64,000 bases of DNA from Aliivibrio sifiae (GTDB lineage Bacteria; Pseudomonadota; Gammaproteobacteria; Enterobacterales; Vibrionaceae). The notes under the pieces are model-generated. The model did not search any database. It was given only the letters and a program-made list of their open reading frames with translations, and was not told where the DNA came from. The stretch is from the NCBI RefSeq assembly GCF_002954715.1, contig NZ_MSCP01000001.1:1183030-1247029 (forward strand), given 5' to 3'. This document shows positions 55,474 through 63,481 of this stretch, piece by piece; the stretch's first letter is position 1; each line of letters begins with the position of its first letter. Both the position numbers and the translations under genes were made by a program.

Positions 55474-56376
55474 ATGAATAAACAAATAATACCCACCCTT
55501 AATCCCTTCTCTGTCTTAGTCAATTGGTCTGAATCCAATGAGTTCAATGAAGGTCAGTTGTATGACTTCATGGACTTTGAGCGTAAAGCATTGGACGTAG
55601 CTAAACAAAACCCATTAGGCGGTTACGACAAAACCAATGTAACGGTGACCTTTGAGAATGGGGATGAACACCAATGTCGATTAGATTTAGGTTGTGGTGG
55701 CAATGATGTAGGCTTTGCTGATCATTGTCTTAGTACGCTTGAATATCATGAAAAACATCACCTCGATACAGATAAGCCGTGGTTACGTAATGATGCTAAT
55801 CATCAACAATTAATCACACTCATTAGAGCCTATCATTTTGATATCGAGTTTATAACTGATGCTCGAAACCAAACCATCAAAGCCACTGAACTTGCGAAGC
55901 AACAAGAGCGAGATAAAGAGCAAGCCAAACGTGAGCAAGAAGAAAAAGAATGGCAAGCACATCAAGCCAATGAAAAGGCATTTCAAGCAGCTCTAGTCAT
56001 ACCTGAATGGACGAAAGGCGTGATCGTGGCTACTTATACCGAATACGATAAAGAACGCAGTGAGCCGCATTCAGGAGAGCATCACACCAAAACCCTTCGC
56101 ACCATTATTTTAGCATGGTCTACCCATACCAGACGATTATTCCCTGAACTGCGTAAAGCCTGTTTGGATCATCCTGATACGGTATTTCTAAACGATAAAG
56201 AGCAAAGCTGTGAGCATCGTAATAACTACGGTATAGGGCAAGGCTCTGGCTTAACGGATGTGGATTATCTTTATCATGGTTGGTGTGTGGAAAAAATTGT
56301 CTTTGGGAATAAATACAACAAAGCGAAATACGTTCCATTAGGGGAAATCGTCATCCCTTTATCAAAAGATAAATGA
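55474..56376 (+). CDS. Conserved protein of integrative elements, function unknown
   Basis: A 300-residue cytoplasmic protein. The N-terminal third reads LVNWSESNEFNEGQLYDF and, near residue 70, CRLDLGCGGNDVGFADHC, suggesting a compact domain of the kind seen in large polyvalent proteins. A charged helix (KQQERDKEQAKREQEEKEWQ, about 148-167) leads to a C-terminal domain. It follows a terminator and starts a new unit. I cannot assign a function. Confidence 0.65.
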   Translation: MNKQIIPTLNPFSVLVNWSESNEFNEGQLYDFMDFERKALDVAKQNPLGGYDKTNVTVTFENGDEHQCRLDLGCGGNDVGFADHCLSTLEYHEKHHLDTDKPWLRNDANHQQLITLIRAYHFDIEFITDARNQTIKATELAKQQERDKEQAKREQEEKEWQAHQANEKAFQAALVIPEWTKGVIVATYTEYDKERSEPHSGEHHTKTLRTIILAWSTHTRRLFPELRKACLDHPDTVFLNDKEQSCEHRNNYGIGQGSGLTDVDYLYHGWCVEKIVFGNKYNKAKYVPLGEIVIPLSKDK

Positions 56377-56611
56377 GGCTATACCATTAGATTTTTTGAA
56401 AAGGTAAAGGTCTTCGTCTCTCACCTTAAAACCCTTGCTCTATGCGGCTTTGGAAGGACTAATACTTGTAATCTCAATGTGCTTAACAGAGCAATATCAC
56501 TCCTTCTCAATTATCCACCACTCACTTATTTTTAAGATCACTATCGCTACGACATAAGTCAACGCAGCCATAGATACACTCCCTATCAATTACCCTCAAC
56601 AAGTTAAGCGA

Positions 56612-57385
56612 ATGAATAAGAATGCCCCAAACCGTTCACAACATTATCTTCAATTAATTCTAGAAATTTATAAGCGCATACCGAAACATCGTAAAACCAC
56701 CGCAAAAGAGATCCAACAGCAATTAACTAATATCGGCATTGATCGCAGTGAGAGATCTATACAACGTAACTTAGCGGATATGGTTCAATTCTTTGATGAC
56801 ATTGAAATGGATAATCGAGACAAACCTTATGGATATACTCGTCGTTCAAGCTCTTTATTATCAGAGCATAGACAAGATGCCCTTTTATTATACTTAGCAA
56901 CCCATTACTTACGTTATTTATTACCCGTGACACTGACGGCTTCAATGGAAAATATACTCTCTGATACAAAACGACTTTTTCTTCCTGAAAATGCGAACTC
57001 TAAAGAGCGTCAGTGGGTAAATAAAATAGGCGTAGTCAATGACTCCTTTACGCAATCGTTTCTATGCATGCCTTCTCATATCTTTGAGCCAGTCAGTTAT
57101 GCGTTGTTTCATAACCGATTATTGTCACTTACCTATACAGAAGGAACACAGGCAAAAAAAATAAAAGAGGTTATGCCCCTTGGTTTAGTTCAACAAGGTG
57201 AATGGCTTTATCTTATTTATCAAACAAAAAAAGAAAACATTGCACACTCAATATGCCTTCACTACATCATTCAAGTAAGTGTATCTACCTTTTCATTTAC
57301 CTATCCGAGTGAATTTACCTTACAGCAATACCTTAATAAAGAATGGGGGGAGGTTCAATCATCACATAAAACACATGCTCATTGA
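56612..57385 (+). CDS. WYL-domain transcriptional regulator
   Basis: A 257-residue regulator with an N-terminal winged helix (TTAKEIQQQLTNIGIDRSERSIQRNLADM, about residues 23-51) and a WYL domain (LLSLTYTEGTQAKKIKEVMPLGLVQQGEWLYLIYQT, about 170-206). It is shorter than the BrxR-type regulator at 38106 and less similar in its headpiece, so it belongs to another branch. It lies next to alpA, in a position to regulate the element. Confidence 0.82.
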   Translation: MNKNAPNRSQHYLQLILEIYKRIPKHRKTTAKEIQQQLTNIGIDRSERSIQRNLADMVQFFDDIEMDNRDKPYGYTRRSSSLLSEHRQDALLLYLATHYLRYLLPVTLTASMENILSDTKRLFLPENANSKERQWVNKIGVVNDSFTQSFLCMPSHIFEPVSYALFHNRLLSLTYTEGTQAKKIKEVMPLGLVQQGEWLYLIYQTKKENIAHSICLHYIIQVSVSTFSFTYPSEFTLQQYLNKEWGEVQSSHKTHAH

Positions 57386-57432
57386 GGTTAACTACAGAGC
57401 CAATTACGACTCTGTATACAGTTATACATAAC

Positions 57433-57633
57433 TTAACGAACGGTGCATGCATCTCGCAATGCAACTTTCTCCATCATCCACTCTTCTATTTCATGTTCCA
57501 CCCAGCGGACCCCTCTCTTATCTATATCCAACTTAACAGTGCCAGGGAAACGCCCTTCATTCATAAATTTATAGACACTTGAACGACCTAATCCAGTCAT
57601 TGCCATTACTTCTTTTAACTTAATGAATTTCAT
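57433..57633 (-). CDS. alpA: AlpA-family phage/element regulator
   Basis: A 66-residue DNA-binding protein with an MerR-like helix-turn-helix, LKEVMAMTGLGRSSVYKFMNEGRFP, followed by the WVEHEIEEW wing helix. AlpA proteins activate excision in P4-like elements and CP4-57. Its Shine-Dalgarno AAGGA is inside the arm of a perfect hairpin (57642-57666), so translation may be controlled. It is divergent from the GTPase genes. Confidence 0.9.
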   Translation of the reverse strand: MKFIKLKEVMAMTGLGRSSVYKFMNEGRFPGTVKLDIDKRGVRWVEHEIEEWMMEKVALRDACTVR

Positions 57634-57641
57634 TATTTTAT

Positions 57642-57666
57642 TCCTTATGAGTTTTCGTCATAAGGA
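57642..57666 (-). promoter_or_regulatory. Hairpin that hides the alpA ribosome-binding site
   Basis: On the minus strand TCCTTATGA pairs perfectly with TCATAAGGA around a 7-base loop. AAGGA in the second arm is the alpA Shine-Dalgarno, eight bases before the ATG. A related hairpin occurs at 61981-62007. Confidence 0.75.
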
Positions 57667-57725
57667 GGTGCGCTACTGTTATTTTTACGCGAAACTTATC
57701 GCCTTTCCTGATACAAGGACTTCCA

Positions 57726-58718
57726 ATGAATAAACCACCCAATCTCTTCTTACAGCTTGAAGAAGATATTAACCTCGCCAGTCTTAACCCAAATACCCAA
57801 AACCTATTACTTCGTAACCTCAACACATTAAAGACCACCCAACTAAACATCATGATTGTTGGTGCAACAGGTGCAGGGAAAAGCTCAACCATTAACGCGT
57901 TATTCAATATGGATATAGCAACCGTTGGCACAAGTAGCTCACCTGAAACGTCAAACATCACAGCCTACACACTGCATAATTTGGTGTTGTGGGATAGTGC
58001 TGGATTAGGTGATGGCTATACCAATGACAAGCAACATGCCAAAGCCATTAAACAGAAATTAAAAGAGAGAACAAAGGACGGTGAATTATTGATAGATTTA
58101 GTGCTGGTGATTATTGATGGCAGCACTCGTGATTTAGGGACGCCAGTAACACTTATCAACAACGTTATTCTTCCCTCAATAGGAGATAATCCAAATGAGC
58201 GAATTTTAGTGGCAATTAACCAAGCGGATGTTGCACAAAAAGGAAGGGATGCGTGGGACTACGATAACAATCGCCCAACCCCAGCTTCAGCCGTTTTTCT
58301 TGATAATAAAATAGAATCACTCAAACAGAGGTTATTTGAATCAAGCAAACTAACCATCTCTCCTATCTATTACGTCGCAGGATTTCATGATGGTGAGCAT
58401 CAACAACTCCCTTACAACCTATCTAAGCTATTGCTGCTCATCGTTGAACATACACCAAAAAATAAAAGAGTCATTTTGGCTAATCGCACATTATCAACCA
58501 AGAAGAGTGCATGGCAGGATGATGATGAGCGTTGTGATTACAATCAGCAAACACGACATCATTTATGGGAGGGAATTATGGATTCTATTCATCATGGTGC
58601 TGATATCGGCTCTGATATTGGTTTTGTCTTTGGTCGTACAGGAGAGCTGATTGGAGCCTTAATTGGAGGGACATTAGGCGCAATTTCTGGTGGTCTACGC
58701 AGCCTGTTTAGATTATGA
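57726..58718 (+). CDS. YfjP/YeeP-like GTPase, copy 1
   Basis: A 330-residue GTP-binding protein of the Era-like/YfjP group found in CP4-type prophages. The P-loop is GATGAGKSST (about 46-55), switch II region is LWDSAGLGDG, and the base-specificity motif is NQAD (about 165-168). The last part has a glycine-rich, membrane-like stretch (GRTGELIGALIGGTLGAISGG). It leads an operon with a second GTPase gene seven bases downstream. Confidence 0.87.
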   Translation: MNKPPNLFLQLEEDINLASLNPNTQNLLLRNLNTLKTTQLNIMIVGATGAGKSSTINALFNMDIATVGTSSSPETSNITAYTLHNLVLWDSAGLGDGYTNDKQHAKAIKQKLKERTKDGELLIDLVLVIIDGSTRDLGTPVTLINNVILPSIGDNPNERILVAINQADVAQKGRDAWDYDNNRPTPASAVFLDNKIESLKQRLFESSKLTISPIYYVAGFHDGEHQQLPYNLSKLLLLIVEHTPKNKRVILANRTLSTKKSAWQDDDERCDYNQQTRHHLWEGIMDSIHHGADIGSDIGFVFGRTGELIGALIGGTLGAISGGLRSLFRL

Positions 58719-58725
58719 GGGTATT

Positions 58726-59421
58726 ATGCTAACAACGACACAAGAGCAACAACTGCACCTTACGACTCGTCGTTTAGATACTCATCCCATTGATGTACTG
58801 ATTGTCGGAGCAACAGGCTCAGGGAAAACCACCACGTTACAAGCGTTACTACCAAAAAAATTACGTAAGCGAGCAAACAAACACCCAACGTTACCTGATA
58901 TGAAAAAGATGCATGCTTATCGTATTCATCCACATTTACGGATGTGGGAGCCTATTCCCCCTGACTCACTCACATTAAAAAATGAACAGTTATATGAAAA
59001 AGAAATCATTAATACGCTTCAATACGCCTACCCTTACAAAGATAACCATTATGCATTTATCGATATGGTCGTAATAGTGATTGATGGATCAAGCCGAGAT
59101 ATAGGAACCGCCATTAATCTGATCAACCACACTCTACTCCCCTATTTCCCCATAGAAAGAATAGTGGTTGCAATTAATCAAGCCGACAGAGCAATGAAAG
59201 GACGACATTGGAACACACTATTAAATGAGCCCTATCCACCACTACAGCATTACCTAATCCATCAAGCCAATACCATAAAGCACCGACTTTCAGCGTCTTG
59301 CTCAGAGTCCTTTCCTACCCCAATTTATTACTCAGCTCGATATCACTACCACCTTCAAGTATTGCTTGATGCCCTTATCAACACCCTACCAACAGAGAAA
59401 CGGAAAATAGTACTTTCTTAA
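58726..59421 (+). CDS. YfjP/YeeP-like GTPase, copy 2
   Basis: A 231-residue paralogue of the preceding GTPase. P-loop GATGSGKTTT (about 28-37) and NQAD are conserved, but the switch II segment DSAG of copy 1 is replaced by MWEPIP. It lacks the hydrophobic C-terminus. The ATG at 58726 is chosen because GAGGG lies upstream; an earlier frame from 58690 would overlap copy 1. Two GTPases side by side may form a heteromer. Confidence 0.83.
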   Translation: MLTTTQEQQLHLTTRRLDTHPIDVLIVGATGSGKTTTLQALLPKKLRKRANKHPTLPDMKKMHAYRIHPHLRMWEPIPPDSLTLKNEQLYEKEIINTLQYAYPYKDNHYAFIDMVVIVIDGSSRDIGTAINLINHTLLPYFPIERIVVAINQADRAMKGRHWNTLLNEPYPPLQHYLIHQANTIKHRLSASCSESFPTPIYYSARYHYHLQVLLDALINTLPTEKRKIVLS

Positions 59422-59507
59422 ATCACAATTCCATCAGTGCTGCGTCATAAGGTGTCGCTGCACTCTTTATCCTATTGGTTTAATTATCCCTTATTGGAAA
59501 TAACACA

Positions 59508-60866
59508 ATGAAAATAACCCCTTCTTTACTTGGCTCATTGATTGCCTTATCACTCTCAGGTTGTAACAGCAGTGATAACTCAAACTCGACAGTATCCACA
59601 TCAACCATTAAAGCCATTGATGGCTACCTTGCTAATGCGTCTGTCTATATCGATAGAAACAGCAATAACATCGCTGATGAAAATGAATTCGTTGGGGTTA
59701 CTTCAGAGAGAGGTGAACTAACAATCGATTCATCACAGCTAACACATCCCATCATAATAAAAGCAATTGCTGGTCAAACGTATGATTTAGATAAAGGTGG
59801 ACGCTTAACACAAAGCTATGAATTGATGGCAGATACAAGCTCGACAATCATTACCCCTTTTACAACCTTAGCAAAAATCAATGACATCACAATGGAGACT
59901 CTTGCCGCTCAATTAGGTTATGACACAACATTGATTAATTCAGATTACGTCAAAGCAAAAGAGACAAATGCTACCGCAGAGCAAGTTCATTTATTGGCTC
60001 GCAGTAGTATGACTACACTCAATGATACTGTGGTTAATTCCATAAAGAACAAACAAGTCATCACACAAGGAGTGACTACCATCAATAACAAGGTGGATGA
60101 ACTAGTGAACGCTGGAAATAACCTTAATGATATTGTGATTGATGCAAGTGGCAACAGTATCCCTATGCCACCAACATTAACTCGATACTTAGCAGATACC
60201 ACTCTCTATCAATTCAGTACTAATGAGTTTTGGTTTGAGCATGATTTGTATAGCAAGATGGTATTTAAAGACAATACGTTGACCGCTACCACCAGCCAAG
60301 GGGAGCACATTGCTGACTTACCTATCAGCATCACAAACAACACCTATACCGCTAAAGGCACTGAACTTGAAGAAGAGTTTATCTATTTTAGTCACGACTT
60401 TTCACTGATAGTCACCAGCGACGGTGCTATGGATTTCGCCACCACTGATGCATCCATCATTGATGAAAACACCAATACAGTGAACTTCAACTTCATTCCA
60501 GCAACGGCTTCTATGTTTCAAGGTAAAGAAGTCTATTGGTTAATTGATGATGCAGAGAATAGCCCTACCGCTAACGTCTCTCTGATTGAATTCTCTTTTG
60601 ATGAAATAGGAGATACAGGTCGGTATGTAAATGGAAATATTAAAGGTGGTTTCACTTGGTACATCAATGCCGATAACCAGCTTACCATCGTTCGTGACAG
60701 CGAAGCCAAAGATTGGATATTCCAACCCGTGATGACCAATGACGACATGATTGTTTCCGTTATGCGTCACGCCCCTCTAGAAGCTCACAAATACTCTCGT
60801 ATTCCGATGTTTATTATCAACAATAAAGATCTCGCTGAGAGTCTTAAACAAGAATGGATAAAATAA
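59508..60866 (+). CDS. Lipoprotein with an EF-hand-like loop, function unknown
   Basis: A 452-residue predicted lipoprotein (lipobox LSGC, about residues 16-19). Residues 49-60 (DRNSNNIADENE) form a calcium-binding-like DxNxNxxxDxxE loop of the SdrD-B kind, followed by the beta-rich TSERGELTIDSSQ, and the middle is helical. It is followed directly (one base gap) by a small exported protein gene, probably a functional partner. As cargo of the element it may act at the cell surface. Confidence 0.65.
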   Translation: MKITPSLLGSLIALSLSGCNSSDNSNSTVSTSTIKAIDGYLANASVYIDRNSNNIADENEFVGVTSERGELTIDSSQLTHPIIIKAIAGQTYDLDKGGRLTQSYELMADTSSTIITPFTTLAKINDITMETLAAQLGYDTTLINSDYVKAKETNATAEQVHLLARSSMTTLNDTVVNSIKNKQVITQGVTTINNKVDELVNAGNNLNDIVIDASGNSIPMPPTLTRYLADTTLYQFSTNEFWFEHDLYSKMVFKDNTLTATTSQGEHIADLPISITNNTYTAKGTELEEEFIYFSHDFSLIVTSDGAMDFATTDASIIDENTNTVNFNFIPATASMFQGKEVYWLIDDAENSPTANVSLIEFSFDEIGDTGRYVNGNIKGGFTWYINADNQLTIVRDSEAKDWIFQPVMTNDDMIVSVMRHAPLEAHKYSRIPMFIINNKDLAESLKQEWIK

Positions 60867-60867
60867 C

Positions 60868-61311
60868 ATGCGTAAATTACTGCTAGCATTACTCGTCACC
60901 ACCTCATTCAGTACCGTTGCACAGATGGATGGATTCAGTATTAAATATAAAAATATAGATACTCATTACGGTACAAGAACAAAGCTCTTTGTGACTTCTC
61001 ATTTTGATGATGTTGTGATTAATAAAGTTGAAGTGAATCGAGGTAATTGTCCTTTAGCTTGGCCTAAAACCCCCACAGTTAAAGTAAAGAAAGATAAATA
61101 CAGTCAATCGGATGATTTATTAAATAATCTCAGTAACCCTGATTACAATCCGAACAAGAGCAACGTTAAGGCTCAAGGAACAACATGGCATCCTTATGAG
61201 CCTGTTAGGTTAGCGTTCGGACAAACAACAGGCTACGTAGCTACCAGCGTCTGTAACGTCATTGAAATTACTATTTCATCCAGTGAAGGGGATTATCGCT
61301 TTACTGATTAG
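60868..61311 (+). CDS. Small exported protein, function unknown
   Basis: A 147-residue protein with a signal peptide (LLLALLVTTSFSTVAQ, about residues 4-19). The mature part has a short cysteine pair (NCPLAW and SVCNVIE) and a lysine-rich middle. It starts one base after the lipoprotein gene stop and ends before a strong terminator, so the two form a unit. I do not recognise the family. Confidence 0.65.
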   Translation: MRKLLLALLVTTSFSTVAQMDGFSIKYKNIDTHYGTRTKLFVTSHFDDVVINKVEVNRGNCPLAWPKTPTVKVKKDKYSQSDDLLNNLSNPDYNPNKSNVKAQGTTWHPYEPVRLAFGQTTGYVATSVCNVIEITISSSEGDYRFTD

Positions 61312-61318
61312 CATAAGA

Positions 61319-61348
61319 AAAGAAAGGCGGTAATGCCTTTCTTTTTTT
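61319..61348. terminator. Bidirectional terminator
   Basis: AAAGAAAGGC and GCCTTTCTTT arms with a six-base loop, T run following. It lies between convergent genes. Confidence 0.9.
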
Positions 61349-61352
61349 TATT

Positions 61353-61973
61353 TCATTTACGGCTACTGCCGAAGTTCTTACCACCATTGCCATAACGTTT
61401 TGTTGCCTTTTTTGCAAAATAACTTAAGCGATAAAAAAGGTCATCATACTGCGCTTTATAATTAGAGTCTGCTTTATTCAGAGTATAGGTTGCATTATCT
61501 GTAAAATAAACAGCACCGTCTATATCAATAATATGAACACCTAATGCACTAGCCCATGCTTGCCTTATTCTTGCCGCAGTATTTCCTTCTTTCGCTGTAA
61601 AATACCCAAGATGACTGTAAACATTTCCATTAAGAAATACCACAATGTGATAGTGAGGATGATTAGAAGAGTCTTGTTCTTTTACCCATATAAACCTAGG
61701 TGTAGATTTTCCTCTCTTCTTTTTTTTTAAGTCAGCACGAATGATGGCTTTAAAAGAAGCAATAAATTTAGAAATATGGTTATTTTCAACTACGGTATAA
61801 TCTTTAGGGTAGCGTAAATCAACACGCATAGCAGAAGTTCTAGGGTACGCATTCAAAGCCAGTTTAATAGTTTCATCAATTTTGATTAAATACTTTTCAT
61901 CTAATTCACCACAATCCGTTTGTACTCTCATACCTTGAAAGGTATTTATTAATTTTTTCTTGTTACTTCCCAT
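61353..61973 (-). CDS. Inovirus Gp2-like (YagK/YfjJ) protein
   Basis: A 206-residue protein of the YagK/YfjJ C-terminal family, related to inovirus Gp2 and probably to rolling-circle replication proteins. FIWVKEQDSSNHPHYHIVVF (about residues 93-112) holds a HxH-like histidine pair, as in HUH-type enzymes, and AMRVDLRYP precedes it. The tail is basic. Its Shine-Dalgarno lies in a hairpin arm (61981-62007). Replication or helper-related role is likely but not shown. Confidence 0.8.
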   Translation of the reverse strand: MGSNKKKLINTFQGMRVQTDCGELDEKYLIKIDETIKLALNAYPRTSAMRVDLRYPKDYTVVENNHISKFIASFKAIIRADLKKKKRGKSTPRFIWVKEQDSSNHPHYHIVVFLNGNVYSHLGYFTAKEGNTAARIRQAWASALGVHIIDIDGAVYFTDNATYTLNKADSNYKAQYDDLFYRLSYFAKKATKRYGNGGKNFGSSRK

Positions 61974-61980
61974 TGTTTTT

Positions 61981-62007
61981 TACCTATGATTATTTAGTTC
62001 ATAGGTA
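61981..62007 (-). promoter_or_regulatory. Hairpin that hides the Gp2-like gene ribosome-binding site
   Basis: On the minus strand TACCTATGA pairs perfectly with TCATAGGTA around a 9-base loop. AGG in the second arm is the only Shine-Dalgarno-like run, nine bases before the ATG. The inner TATGA/TCATA pairing is shared with the alpA hairpin at 57642-57666. Confidence 0.72.
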
Positions 62008-62160
62008 CAATGGTTACTGTTAATTATTGTAGTTATGATTACGATGCATTAGGTAGAATGAATAAACTATATAATATTAATAACCGTAGCATTAATTTTC
62101 TTCATCTCCACACTAAGAGTTGATACCATAAGGGTTACACTTACAAAAAACTGAAATATT

Positions 62161-63315
62161 TCACTCTGGAAAAACATTACTATTAGCACACCTCGATAAC
62201 ACCTTCACATTATCACTTAATATTTTTATTTGATAAGTATATTCCTTACCATCATGTTTACACCATTCTCTATCAATAAGCTCTAAATATTGATTTGATA
62301 CCAACATCGAAATGTAAAATAATAAATTATCGACATCTTTATCACTAATAGCCCCATCTAGTTTATTGGCTAAAAATAATGACTTTAATCGCCTTATTTT
62401 TACAACCTCACGTTCTTCAATTAGCAAACACCTTTTTTCACTATATTTTGAAAGCATGTGGCAGGTATATTGCTCCAATGCATATTGAAAATAACCACCA
62501 TATTTATCACCAAGATTTTTAGCAGGCAATATTTTTGAAATGGTTTTAAACCACAAGTCATCCAAGAATAAATCATGTAAATTATGTTGTTTATATTTGA
62601 CGTCTTTTTTTTCATTAGTCCTTAACATTTCACGGATCAAAATCTCAACATTGTAAAAATTATTATTATTGATGTGCATTACATTCTCAACTTTATCTTG
62701 TTCAGGAATAGAAGCTCTAAAATTACAATCTAAATCAAGATAAAACGAACCTTTTTTCTTTCCTAAGAGTAAATCATTATTAATACCAGAAACTCTATAA
62801 ATAATATATTTAAGCGTCATTAACTTTCTAATCTGAGTACGTACTCTTTCTCGTTTCATTCCTGTAAATTTAGAAATATCAGCAATACTGAAATCATGCA
62901 CGATGCCAAAGCTATCAGCTTGTGCTAGCAACAGGCTCAATAAGAGCTTATGAGATACATTCAATGAATCATGCTCCTCACAGTTAGAATCAAGCAACTC
63001 ATCAATCAGAGCCTTGCTATAAGATAAAGGCTGTCTGTATTTTTTTATTACTTCAAGAGCCTCGAAAAAACCACTTGAAAACTGATATGCCTTTTTTACT
63101 TTTCCTTTATTGGTAATAGCAATAAGCCCAGCCTCTGATAGTACTACCATTGATGGCACTATAACCTTTCTAGATACACCACATAGCTTGGCTAGCTGAA
63201 CAGCACTACTATCAATTGGATTGTAGATATCAAAATATCTAATCAGTTGAACAAGAAGATACTTACCTTCCGGAGATAACCCTTTAATGGTCAATAAAAG
63301 CGACTGTATATACAC
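62161..63315 (-). CDS. Protein with two winged helices, possible element replication or regulator protein
   Basis: A 384-residue protein with two helix-turn-helix regions: SAVQLAKLCGVSRKVIVPSMVVLSEAGLIAIT (about 37-68) and FSIADISKFTGMKRERVRTQIRKLMTLKYI (about 142-171). The rest is helical with conserved-looking cysteines. Double winged-helix proteins include plasmid initiators and regulators. A GTG start (63315) follows GAGG. It is divergent from 63482, with direct repeats between. Confidence 0.65.
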   Translation of the reverse strand: MYIQSLLLTIKGLSPEGKYLLVQLIRYFDIYNPIDSSAVQLAKLCGVSRKVIVPSMVVLSEAGLIAITNKGKVKKAYQFSSGFFEALEVIKKYRQPLSYSKALIDELLDSNCEEHDSLNVSHKLLLSLLLAQADSFGIVHDFSIADISKFTGMKRERVRTQIRKLMTLKYIIYRVSGINNDLLLGKKKGSFYLDLDCNFRASIPEQDKVENVMHINNNNFYNVEILIREMLRTNEKKDVKYKQHNLHDLFLDDLWFKTISKILPAKNLGDKYGGYFQYALEQYTCHMLSKYSEKRCLLIEEREVVKIRRLKSLFLANKLDGAISDKDVDNLLFYISMLVSNQYLELIDREWCKHDGKEYTYQIKILSDNVKVLSRCANSNVFPE

Positions 63316-63376
63316 ACTAAAACCTCAAATTGTTCTCTATACACCCCATATTACAGGTAAATCAGAATGTAATTTT

Positions 63377-63399
63377 AGACATAGTCCACAGACATAGTC
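63377..63399. repeat. Direct repeat in a divergent promoter region
   Basis: AGACATAGTC occurs at 63377-63386 and 63390-63399, 13 bases apart centre to centre. Each has a small internal dyad GAC-ATA-GTC. This suggests two binding sites of one regulator. Confidence 0.65.
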
Positions 63400-63481
63400 T
63401 AAAAAAGTGATTTAGTTATTATGTTCCTTTACTATCATAGTCACTCATTTATAGCTTTAAGCTGCATGCCTAGTATTAATT

